Below, one piece after another: positions 1 to 9,723 of a stretch of DNA of 64,000 nt; position 1 is the stretch's first letter, and each line of letters opens with the position of its first letter. The translations under genes were made by a program, and so were the position numbers. Origin of the DNA: Diphasiastrum complanatum. Its lineage: Eukaryota; Streptophyta; Lycopodiopsida; Lycopodiales; Lycopodiaceae. Under the pieces are notes generated by a model. It was given only the letters and a program-made list of their open reading frames with translations. It did not search any database and was not told the DNA's origin. The DNA is taken from NCBI GenBank assembly GCA_029204225.1, contig CM055102.1, forward strand, positions 32,234,607-32,298,606. Reading direction: 5' to 3'.

Positions 1-1339
1 GATATGTTGTTTTGCTAAACACCCATGACAGAATGTCATGATCTTCTTTTAAAACCTAAAAAATGGATAGACAAAAAACTAATCAATTGATAACAATATC
101 AAAATCCAAGTAACATACAATATCAAAACTCATTAGATTTTAAAATATCATACCTCAAAGGCTGCCAACCACCAGATGTCATTCTCGGACTGAACACTGA
201 AGTTAAAATCTCCTTGATCGTTAGTCTTTTAAAGTGCTCCATTCATGAGTGTTATACTCACTCTCTCCATTTTTTGTCCTTTAATAAGTTCTGATTCATC
301 CAGTTTCAGTACCAAGACTATCTAACTGTTTACCTTTTCCGTGGAAATATCATAGAAATGTATAATAAATCTTAATAACGTATTCATATCGACAAACAAG
401 TTATTTGACTGATTGTAAGACATGAATTTTTGTCCTTTGATTGATATAATTTCTCGATATGAAATGGAACACCTATAATCTTTTGAATTCCTCTATTCAT
501 TGAATCACGCTCCGCTTTTATTTGAAATGATCATGGAATAGGAAATTTCTTAATGCTAACCAGCGTCAAAGCTTGTTTGATAATCTTAAATATGGTGCCA
601 TAAGCATCTTTGCTTATTCCAGCAAAATCACATGCTCCTAAAATTATAGTATTGTCGAGTATTTTTTGTACTTCAATCATTAATGCATCAACAATTTTTA
701 TCTTAACACAACTGTTTCAATTATTGGTCATCAATGACTCAGTTGATTTTGTTGTCAACACAGAGCCCAAAGACTTGCCTATAGTAGCATTTCTTACACA
801 TTTTGATTCCCAACCAATGTAGATCTGTAAAAAAAAAAAAAATAGATGGTTAATGTTACTCTCTCTTCTCCCAAAAGTTTATTTCTCCCGAGGCATGATT
901 TTCCCCGAGAGAAACCTTAGTTAACCATGACTGTAACTAGAGCGGTTTTGTATTCGAACTACTGCGGGCAGACACTTCTTATATTATAATTTTTAATTTT
1001 GACGAACTCGTCCATCCTACGTGGCATTTCTTATAGGTCCCTTCTGTACTCAGGAACTCTTGTAATGAAAAAGTGTTTATATATTTTTGGAGACTGTGTT
1101 TTTTTACCATTTTTTTAAGACCTATTTAGCTTTAGCTTTTGCAAATGGGTGACATTTTTTGTCGGCAAAGCGTGACATTCTTGTCGGCAAAAGCGTGACA
1201 TCTTTTACGGCACCTGACATATTGTCTCTCTTAAATAGTTTTATACTATGTAGATATCTCTCTCTCTCACTCATTCACAAAAGCAATTTAAGTCTCTCTC
1301 TCTCATAATTACAAAGTAATATCTCTCACAAAGTATTTA

Positions 1340-1340
<1 letters not shown>
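1..1340. other. AT-rich stretch, no gene recognised
   Basis: I see no convincing coding region. A 70-residue open frame at 610-822 has no recognisable motif. The stretch becomes CT-rich after about 1250, leading into the first microsatellite. Confidence 0.5.
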
Positions 1341-1343
<3 letters not shown>

Positions 1344-1432
<89 letters not shown>

Positions 1433-1446
1433 CACACACACACACA
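1344..1446. repeat. (TC)n microsatellite followed by (CA)n
   Basis: About 42 uninterrupted TC dinucleotides run to 1428. A short CA run follows at 1433-1446. The surrounding 600 bases are enriched in TCTCTC words, so this is the core of a larger CT-rich domain. Confidence 0.95.
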
Positions 1447-1616
1447 TAATCTCTCTCATGCACAATATTTTCACATAAACCTGTCTCTCACATAGTTGAT
1501 CTAATTAATCTCTCTCATAAACAATTTAGAAATCTCTGTTTCCCTCTGAAACACAAATTAAAATTAATCTTTTTGTCTCTATCTCATTCACATCAACAAT
1601 TTAGGAAGTTCTACCA

Positions 1617-1729
<113 letters not shown>

Positions 1730-1992
1730 TTCACATAAACGGTTTAATAATATCTCTCTTTCTCTCGCACATACACCAAACTAAAAACACATTCAATAAA
1801 ACTCAAAATAATCACTCTATCTTTCTCTCTCTTAGATACTAAAATATTTGTCACAAAACATATTCTCTCTTTTTGTTTCAAACAAAACATACAAATAATA
1901 ATCTTTCTTCATCACAAAACAATCTCTCTTTCTCTTATAATGCAACATGAATAAATCTCTTTGTTTTCGTTTTTGGAAGGGAGGAGGGGAGT

Positions 1993-2352
1993 TTGTACTA
2001 TGGAATGGGTCAGGCATAGGCCATTCTACTCGGTTTGGATTTCCAAATTTTTTTAGGGTTCGGGCCTCGCCTAAATTTTTTTTGAAAATCTTTACCGACC
2101 CATTCCATTGCGTAATGGATTCTTAGACTTTTCCTTTAAAAAGCATAATCAACATGTCTATTTTTTTGCCCAATCAAAATAGTGCCATGTGGCATTCTGA
2201 CGCGCAGGGCTGACGTGAACTGCGCGCAGTGTGACGAGGACTGACGCGTGCATGGAATGAGCATCAAAATTTTTTAAAAAAAGCTAGTGACATTTTTTGC
2301 TTTTTAAAGAGCTCAAAAAATGGGCAAAATACTCACAAAGAATCCATTACCT
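1993..2352 (+). mobile_element. Foldback/MITE-like element, copy 1
   Basis: A 13-bp perfect inverted pair brackets an inner segment: GTAATGGATTCTT at 2112-2124 and its complement at 2338-2350. To the left, a second inverted pair (ATGGAATGGGTC near 2000, GACCCATTCCAT near 2100) encloses an A/T-armed hairpin. The whole arrangement recurs in inverse orientation at 37316-37645, which shows it is a dispersed element. No coding capacity is visible and I could not define a target-site duplication. Confidence 0.7.
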
Positions 2353-2564
2353 ATCTAGAAGGAAATTGCTCTTGCTCTCCCTTCCAGTAAAACACATAGA
2401 ATTTAGTTATCTAATTTGAATTTAAACAATAAATGCTTTGCACTCCAAATGAATTAAGGGCTTTTTCACATGAAATGAAGACCTAGGCTTTCAAATTAAA
2501 AGGTAATTGCAAATTTTGAAATGGCCCTGGACTCTTCCATGTAAAACCACCCTTATGTACCACA

Positions 2565-2706
2565 ACTCTTATACTCTATGTTGGCACTTACTCCATCATT
2601 TCAAATTCCAATTTATGGATGTACCGTGCCCAATGACTCTTATGCTCTATGTTGGCACTTCCTCCATCATTTCAAATTCGAATTTATGGATGTACCGTGC
2701 CCAATG
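2565..2706. repeat. 71-bp tandem duplication
   Basis: Two adjacent 71-bp copies (2565-2635 and 2636-2706) differ at only a few positions. Both contain CTATGTTGGCACTT and TTTATGGATGTACCGTGCC. They lie about 375 bases upstream of the FAS1 start codon. The small open frames here are mutual shadows created by the repeat. Confidence 0.9.
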
Positions 2707-2962
2707 AAAGTGGAAAACAACGCTCATTACTATGTCCATCGCTCTCGCTCGCCCTCTCTCTATTTCTTTGTGTCACACATGCTTCCCTTTTCATCTATGC
2801 ATTTAATATCATGCTGCGTGTTGGGTTGTCTAGATTGCCATTAATGTCTTCTTCCTTCTGCTGGCATGGTGCGATCCAATTGTTTCAAGTTCTACAATCA
2901 CATTATACAATGACTTTGTTATATTTCTAGACTCACGTTAGTTCGTAGTGCTTTTAGAGAAG

Positions 2963-2972
2963 AGATATATAC
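2963..2972 (+). promoter_or_regulatory. Possible TATA element for the FAS1 gene
   Basis: A GATATATAC word lies about 110 bases upstream of the start codon at 3081, a reasonable distance for a plant TATA box with a short leader. This rests on the word and position only. Confidence 0.3.
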
Positions 2973-3080
2973 AACGCAAGTGAAGTAGAGCTAGTTAGAT
3001 TGTGAGTAGCTACGATTAAAAAACAACCGGAGAGCAATCTATTCATTAGGCAACAAGAGAAAGTTATTTAACTTGTAAGC

Positions 3081-4040
3081 ATGCCTTGCGTAATAGCAAA
3101 ATGTATTTGTTCAAAAAGTAACACAGTATGTTGCTTACTACTGTCGGTGATAACAGTTTTTGCATTAGGATCTATAAACTTTTCAGACTCTATCTCAAGC
3201 AAGCAGGGCTCGAAACTCTTGGAAACGCCTTCAACAAGTACAATTGATCTTGTTTTGCCGTTACAAGGCATATCTTCCAATACAGATCCAGAAATTATAG
3301 ATGGATCCCCAGATTTTTTAAATCGACAGTTAAATACGGTGATTGACACTTTAAGAAGGGCTGGACCATATAGTGTCATGGCGGAAGCCTTAAATGCACT
3401 TGGATTGCAAGTGCTTCCTCCTGGATCGACTCTTTTTGTTCCTACAGATGGAGCGCTTTCTGTAATTCAGAGATCAAGTGTGCTGGTACCTCTCGTGCAA
3501 TATCATGTCGCTTTAGTTCAATTAAGGTTTCCACAGTTACTGGAGTCCAAGGTTGGAACGAGAATCCCGACACTTCTGCCTGACAACACCATCGTGATTA
3601 CCAATAATACCATGGTAGGGTATACAATTGATAATGTGTACTTGGCTTATCCGGACCTCTACAATGATGCTGTAATTTCGATCCATGGAATAGAAGGGAT
3701 CTTTAATGCGACGCTTTACGGTCATGTCGATTCACCAGCAGCTAATTCTACAGATACTTCTTCAATAACGACAGTCAGCTCATCTCCAGCTAGTGCTCCA
3801 TTTTCAGGTGCGCCCATCGTATCGCCTGATGCAACTACACCTCAAGCATCCACAAATTCTCCAGAAGTGGATCAACCGCAGGAAGAAAGGCCGCTGCCAC
3901 CGATCGGCTTGCTGACGCCACCCGACTTGCCAGACATATTTATGGCAGCAGGAAGCCATACTACAAAGCACCAATTGCTTACTTTAATTATCTCTTCTTC
4001 GTTGATTCTTAATATGTATCTACTGAGAATGCTGAAATAA
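3081..4040 (+). CDS. Fasciclin-like (FAS1) domain protein, putative cell-surface arabinogalactan-type protein
   Basis: This is a 319-residue intronless frame. A hydrophobic stretch at about residues 16-31 suggests a signal peptide or anchor. One FAS1 domain covers about residues 82-215. Its H1 box is TLFVPTDGAL (117-126), the Tyr-His pair is at 141-142, and the H2 box is ISIHGIEGIF (199-208). A Pro/Ser/Ala/Thr-rich linker follows (about 218-290) with Ala-Pro, Ser-Pro and Thr-Pro pairs, the type of sequence that carries arabinogalactan glycans. A hydrophobic C-terminus (299-318) fits a GPI-attachment signal. FAS1 proteins of this layout act in cell adhesion and wall architecture at the plasma membrane. 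Several N-glycosylation sequons lie in the domain. The FAS1 call is firm; GPI anchoring and the arabinogalactan label are inferred. Neighbours are repeats only. Confidence 0.85.
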   Translation: MPCVIAKCICSKSNTVCCLLLSVITVFALGSINFSDSISSKQGSKLLETPSTSTIDLVLPLQGISSNTDPEIIDGSPDFLNRQLNTVIDTLRRAGPYSVMAEALNALGLQVLPPGSTLFVPTDGALSVIQRSSVLVPLVQYHVALVQLRFPQLLESKVGTRIPTLLPDNTIVITNNTMVGYTIDNVYLAYPDLYNDAVISIHGIEGIFNATLYGHVDSPAANSTDTSSITTVSSSPASAPFSGAPIVSPDATTPQASTNSPEVDQPQEERPLPPIGLLTPPDLPDIFMAAGSHTTKHQLLTLIISSSLILNMYLLRMLK

Positions 4041-5416
4041 TTTGATGACGCTCATTACTTGTAGTGTAGAAGACATCTCTGGAATTACTCATTACTTGTA
4101 GATTACTTCATCTAGTTACTCTTCTGCGTTATGAGTACAAGTCCACTGCTATGATATGATGATATTATGATCATGTGGAAATAGAAGCGAAGAATGAGCA
4201 TAGATCTTACATCTCTCAGGCTGCATCGCAGTTTGAAAGTCATCAGCATAGCTTTTCTGAATTATGTTGAATTTTACACGCAATATCAATTATTCTTAGT
4301 CTTGCTTTTGATTAAAAATCATCAAACATTGCTTCCACTAGCCTTCTGACCTACGGTTGGATTGCTCATTGATGCTGAGACGTTGAATATTTTGTTGCTA
4401 TCTTAAAGGAAACCAGCATTGATGGAACACAATTTTTGAGAAATTAGTCTTTCTGCACACCGTTTAAGCATTATGTTAAAGGCAATCTCACGGCTTGACA
4501 TACGTATATTAATCCATTAATACTGCTTTGAAAAGCTGCATTGGTGTGGTGGTAGACCGAGACACTCTTAAATTTGTTTGATCCATTCATGGCTGAATGA
4601 TAGATAATTTGCTTAAATTTGAAGTTGATGTCTGCATATATGTGAATTTGTGCCTCTTTCGAGAAAGCAACAGATTTTTCAAAGAGGTTAATGATCAGGT
4701 ATGCTAAAAAGGCAAGTATATTTCCATTTACTTATCCCTCGTTAAGTCTTTGATGTGATAGATCATGTTTAAATTCTCGAATATCAAATTTTCGACGTGA
4801 ATAATTGCAGCATAGCAAATTGTGCTTTGATTTATTTGAGGTTTGTGTGTAATTCCTAATTGTTTTAGCCTGACTAATCTGATCCCTTTTAAGCTTCGTG
4901 ACACATTTAATGGTATGCCTTCTTCCTAATGCACAAATGTTACATTCATGGTAAGTCTTGGTTATTTTGGAGGCTGTGTAGACGTAGTGTTACATTGTAT
5001 CTTGTTAAACATTTTGCTATTGCAAATCTCATGTTCCCTGGCTTGCAAATTCATTTATCAGAGTGCGAAGACCTTTTGTTCCTTGTACCACTCGTTAAGC
5101 TAAACCGTTGCATTGACACCATATAATGTTTGAAGCTGTGCACTTTTGATAATTTTCGTGTTCTTCGACTACTGCCTTAAATCACCAAATTATTTTGAAC
5201 CATTGTCTACTAGGTAGTACTTTTTGAGGGCACATGAGTATATAGGATCTTCCAAGTCCACAACAAACTAAGATACATGTGCACTTCTTCTCACTATCGA
5301 ACCTCATCTCCAAGCATTAAGGACCAGATAATGCTTGTTTGAAAGCCCATTCTAACGATATAATGGCAAGCCATTTTGTCGAGTAGCGATAAGATGAGAA
5401 GACGAGCCATTATATA
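4041..5416. other. 3' flank of FAS1 gene, no further gene recognised
   Basis: AT-rich sequence with a few short open frames (for example 4929-5126) that show no family motif. It presumably contains the 3' UTR of the FAS1 gene in its first few hundred bases. Confidence 0.4.
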
Positions 5417-5821
5417 TGATAAAACTTGACCCATTGGCCACGTGCGGGCGGCATGTTGGGATCCCACCCGCAACCGCCTAGCCACCCGCTTGTATGCCTG
5501 ACCCCAAAAGGGCTGGTACCAAGGAACTGGAGACAATGTGCAACTTCTTATATGGAGAGGAACCCAAGGACCCTAACTGCTTATGGGACATTGAGGACAA
5601 CCAAGAAGTGCTCAGGCAGGCAGGCGCACAAGCCTCCTGTGCATGGCTTGACCAACAGTCTTGCAACACCCCCACTCAAGCAAGCACAGGCAAAGGAACC
5701 CCCCATTGGCTCTAATACCATGTAATAAAACTTGACCCACTGGCCACGTGCAAACCGCGTGTTGGGATCCCACCCCCAACCACCTAACTGCCCGCTTGTC
5801 TGCCTGACACCAAAAGGGCTG
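5417..5821 (-). mobile_element. Small TRIM-like LTR element (non-autonomous)
   Basis: Two direct repeats of about 100 bp (5417-5515 and 5721-5821) share ATAAAACTTGACCCA, GGCCACGTGC and GTTGGGATCCCACCC. On the minus strand the repeat at 5721-5821 ends in CA. It is followed at once by TGGTATTAGAGCC, one mismatch from the initiator tRNA-Met primer-binding site. The internal part is only about 205 bp and encodes nothing I recognise. Short LTRs, a primer site and a tiny interior are the hallmarks of terminal-repeat retrotransposons in miniature. I did not find a clear polypurine tract or target duplication, so the outer limits are uncertain. Confidence 0.55.
5708..5720 (-). other. Primer-binding-site-like sequence of the TRIM-like element
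   Basis: The minus strand reads TGGTATTAGAGCC, complementary to the 3' end of initiator tRNA-Met except for one base. It abuts the CA end of the LTR at 5721. Confidence 0.6.
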
Positions 5822-5825
5822 TGTA

Positions 5826-6900
5826 TTTAATGATTAGAAATTTGAGAGTCTAGAGTTTGTAGGCACAATAGTAGTACATGCTATTAAAAAGTTGCATGGA
5901 ATCGTGGATGACCACAGAACCACATGGGAGCTTTGCTCGAACTTAAGTTCGAGCATAGAGTGTATAATGTGGTCTTAGCATAAAGAACTTTGAGCATATG
6001 GTTTGTGTAGATGCATTATTATAAAATTGATAGATTATAGTGGAGACTTGCTTATAAGAAGAAGTGTGCTTGAACCCATGGTTGAGCAAGGAGACTCAAA
6101 TTTGTGTTTTGTAAATCGTATTTTGAAAATATGGTGTTTGTAGGTGCAGTAATAGCAGTTAGAATACTTATTGTCACATGTTGACAAAGTAGCTTTTTGC
6201 TTGAACTGAAGTTCGAGCAGCAATTATACAATAAGGAATTAGGTAAAAGCACTTTCATCATATGATATTTGGCTTACGATATTGGCACATCGTAATGCGA
6301 ACTATCAATAGACAACAATATGTGTTTGAGCTAACATTTGTGTTTCATGATTAGAAATTTGTGTCTAGAGTTTTTAAGTGCAATGCTAGTACATATTGTT
6401 AAGAAGTGGCATGAAATCATATGGATGATCACATAACCACATGGGAGCATTGCTCGAACTTAAGTTCGAGCATAGAGTGTATAATGTGGTGTTACTAACA
6501 TTTTGTATTTCATGATTAGAAATTTGAGAGTCTAGAGTTTGTAGGTGCAATAATAGTACATACTGTCAAAAAGTGGCATGAAATTATATGGATGACCACA
6601 CAACCACATGGGAGCTTTGCTCGAACTTAAGTTCGAGCATAAAGTGTATAATGTGGTGCTACATAAAGCACTTTGAGCATATGGTATTTGGAGGCAACAT
6701 TATAGAGATGTCACATCTTTAATAGGAGCTATGCTTACAAGACAACAAGCTCAAACACAAGGTCGATCATGAAAACGAAAAAACATGTTCTTTCTAGAAG
6801 TATTTTGAGAGTACGAAAATTGTAGGTGTAGTATTAACATATAGCACCTAGAAGTAGCATGAAATCATGTCAATGATCACATACCTTTGAGCATGAATGC
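5826..6900. repeat. Tandem repeat family with a 20-bp perfect palindrome
   Basis: Diverged copies of a 170-260 bp unit start near 5826, 6090, 6342 and 6510, with a weaker one after 6700. Shared words include GATTAGAAATTTG, TCTAGAGTTTGTAGG, CCACATGGGAGC and GTGTATAATGTGGT. Three copies hold the identical palindrome GCTCGAACTTAAGTTCGAGC (5935-5954, 6452-6471, 6619-6638). A fourth has a two-base variant at 6199-6218. No coding frame is conserved across the copies. Confidence 0.85.
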
Positions 6901-7137
6901 AATTCACCACAGTTCTTTCTTGTCCAATAACTTTCTTATCGTGGCTACTCGTATCTATAGCACAACACTTTCAAATAGTACCCATAGATTCATCTTAATA
7001 TTATCTAGTTGTTAGAACATGACAAATTTTCATCAGAATGAATCATGCAATCAAAATGTCACAAAGTATTTTGTATTGCATTTAAGGATTGAGCCTCAAC
7101 TATGTTTGCTAACTAGAACACAAAGACTGAACACAAT

Positions 7138-7680
7138 GGATGGTCAAATTTCTTCCAGATGGGTGTATGAAATCTCGAGAAATGATAGTACATTGTCTAG
7201 GTTTATTCAAGATCCACTTTCTCGATGTTTCTTCCAAGCCTCCATTCCATTGGCAATGGTTAATTTTAGATGATTCAAAATGTTTATTGGTCGTACTGTT
7301 TCTCAAAGTTCTAGACTCTCAAAGCTCATTTTCCAATCATGGTGCTAGCTAGCTTTGGGCCCGAATTCTATAAGATAAAAAAATTTCAATTCATTTTTCT
7401 TCTCTGTGATTCCTACAAATGGAGATTTTTGTGATATAGACCCTTTTTCCGATTGTCAGAGCATGGTCAATTTGGTACTCACCAAACTGTATTTCAAAAT
7501 CCATTACTCGTTCCTAACTGAGCACACTGAGGATATAGTGGATGGTCAAATTTCTTCATGATAGGTGTACGGACTCTTGAGATGTGTCGGCACGTCGTCT
7601 AGGGTTTATCCAAGATCTTTTTTCCTTGCAGTTTCTTGCAAGCCCCCATTCCATTGGCACTAGTTAGTTGTGAAGAGTTG
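7138..7680. repeat. Diverged duplication of about 145 bp, period about 400
   Basis: Segments 7138-7280 and 7538-7680 both contain ATGGTCAAATTTCTTC, a GTCTAGG-TTTAT-CAAGATC string and CCATTCCATTGGCA. A related tail, CCAATCATGGTGCTAGCT, occurs near 7333 and again near 9180, on the far side of the 966-bp LTR element. The area is therefore an older repeat cluster that the LTR element entered. Confidence 0.65.
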
Positions 7681-7690
7681 TACTATAATC

Positions 7691-7816
7691 TGATACATTT
7701 TAGAGATCACGCAGCAGAAGAGGGAGAGAGATAGAGCGGAGAGAGACACACATTTTAACTACATACTTATAAAGCACGGCTTGCTGGTATGAACACGCAC
7801 ATTATCTATTTTAACA
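7691..7816 (-). repeat. 3' LTR of the 966-bp element (internally deleted)
   Basis: It aligns with 8429-8656 from the outer end through GAGAGACACAC. It resumes at the AAGCACG and CTTGCTGGT words after a gap of about 100 bp. The plus-strand outer end begins TG. Confidence 0.9.
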
Positions 7817-8415
7817 CTCCCACTTAATGAAGTGTTCACTAAACTCAGTATAGATCTTATTAAGTTCAGCATTATTATTATTTTGACATTCTACTGATCT
7901 TGTTTCAGATCTGATTAATTGCATTTGGCTTTGTTGTCATTGCTCCCACTTCATGTGAAAGCTTCAGCTTTTGACTTTATCCTGCTCCTCTTTGGTCTAT
8001 GCTTTTGAACTACATCTTCATGTAGACTGTGGTAGAAGATGTCTCTTCCTTCACCTACACAAGGACTTTGCTTTAATTCAGCTTTCTGGCATCTGCAAAG
8101 AGCTAGCTTTGATCATTGTTTTGTTGATTAGTTGCTTGTTTCAGCAACTTTCAGTTGATTGGTTGACTGCTGGTTGATGTAGTTCACTTTGTTTGATTGT
8201 TTCCTCTTATTCTTCATGTTGGTTTGTTGTCACTGTATTTGGCATGAAGAGAACAAGAAGGCCAGGGCTGCACTCAGACATTTCTTCTTTCTATTTTGCT
8301 TCAGAACAGGGTTGCTACAAAGGTGTGTTTCTGTCAAGCATGGTTGAAGGCATCCATAGGTAGAAGAACAAATACTAGTGTCATCACACATGGAGGAGGC
8401 ATGAAGGCAGAGCCA

Positions 8416-8428
8416 GGCTCTGATACCA
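8416..8428 (-). other. Primer-binding site (initiator tRNA-Met) of the 966-bp element
   Basis: The minus strand reads TGGTATCAGAGCC, the standard plant retrotransposon primer site. It lies directly inside the 5' LTR. Confidence 0.9.
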
Positions 8429-8656
8429 TTATACATTTCAGAGATCACACAGCAGGAGAGGGAGAGAGATAGAGCGGAGAGAGACACACGTTTAACTACA
8501 TGCTTTATTAATTGATTAGAAAGAGGGCGACAGCCCATTACATAGGAGAGAACAGAAGACGACGGTTTGATGAAGCACGTCATTTCGGGACCCATGGTTG
8601 TTCATGTTAACTAGACATATCTTGCTGGTGTGAACATGCACATATCTATTTTAACA
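8429..8656 (-). repeat. 5' LTR of the 966-bp element (full length)
   Basis: This 228-bp repeat begins TGTT on the minus strand and is the longer of the two LTR copies. The GA-rich block GAGGGAGAGAGATAGAGCGG is conserved in both. Confidence 0.9.
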
Positions 8657-8661
8657 TAATC

Positions 8662-9723
8662 GACCTAACAATATGCAGCTATTAAAGCAACCCCATAATA
8701 TGGTTTGTTTTAGCATTGGCTATCAAGTTGAATAGACAAAAGACAAAAAGACCTTCGAGTTCAAGTTTGATTCGACCTATACTTATGAGCACAAAGTCGA
8801 TGATTTTGTGTATATCACTACCTTTCACTATACCCCTCTACAAACAACACATGGATAGTGTCACAGATTGATTCCATTGAACCCCTCTATTAAACATCCA
8901 CCCGTACTGATGTTTCCATATTCGGACTCCTCCGAACGTGCATGCTTCCTAACCTAGCATTGTCGACATGTTTCCCTCCTTGGACCCATCTATTTAGCTC
9001 TAGATTAGCACCCATGGGTTCATTGTGATATTGCCTATTATCCCAGACGACTTCTACATCCAATCCCATTCAATCATAAAGAACTTTGAAACACTAATGT
9101 CACCTGTTGGTTCATTTTAATAATAGGAACCTATGACAGTTATCGGACCAGGGTAATAGATTCTAAAAGGCCAAATTCCAATCATGGTGCTAGCTCTGGG
9201 CGACATTTTTTTGGGCTGGAATGGTGGCACAAGAACTTTGTTGCACGTTGATGGTTTTGGTATAGATAAAAAAAAATTTCAGTCCTATTTCTACGATGTA
9301 ATTTCTTACATTTAAAACAAGAGATGTAAAAACTGTTATGTTCGAAACGATTGTTACTACGTGTGAACTCTGAAGCACTTGCCACTCATCACTTTGAACT
9401 AAGAACTTTCAACTCAATGTTTAATATGTATGGAGGATGTGGGGTCTAGAGCTAGAATTTGAAAGACACCACCTCTATACATTACATGCTATATGTGGCC
9501 CTTAGTTTGAAGGGGTTTCCACGCCCTACTACTCCTTGACTAATCCCTAAAATTGTGTGAGCTTTGAAGTTCTCTCTTTCTTGCTTTTGTCTTCTACTTT
9601 ATAGTTGGTTTTTTCAAGCTTTCATAGTGTGTTTACTGGTTGTTATGATACTCCATAGCTAGGCTTTGGATTTTGTCAAGCTACTCATTGAATCTTGTAC
9701 AGAACTACCACTAGTACTCATGG
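8662..9723. other. No gene recognised
   Basis: AT-rich sequence. The part around 9177-9310 resembles 7333-7430, an old repeat. Nothing upstream of 9724 resembles the LTR at 13309-14103, so the 5' end of the neighbouring copia element is missing or too diverged to see. Confidence 0.4.

Larger units (their letters stand above)
7691..8656 (-). mobile_element. Complete 966-bp non-autonomous LTR retrotransposon with target duplication
   Basis: On the minus strand the 5' LTR is 8429-8656 and begins TGTTAAAATAG. It is followed at 8416-8428 by an exact initiator tRNA-Met primer site, TGGTATCAGAGCC. About 600 bp of non-coding interior precede a polypurine tract AAGTGGGAG (7817-7825). The 3' LTR is 7691-7816. 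The two LTRs align closely except for about 100 bp missing from the 3' copy. The element is flanked by a perfect 5-bp target duplication TAATC at 7686-7690 and 8657-8661. It encodes no gag or pol, so it must have been mobilised in trans, most simply by a copia-type element given the primer site and polypurine tract. Confidence 0.92.

Noticed and set aside
5494..5715. 73-residue frame inside the TRIM-like element
   Set aside because: It lies wholly within LTR and interior sequence, has no motif, and runs antisense to the element.
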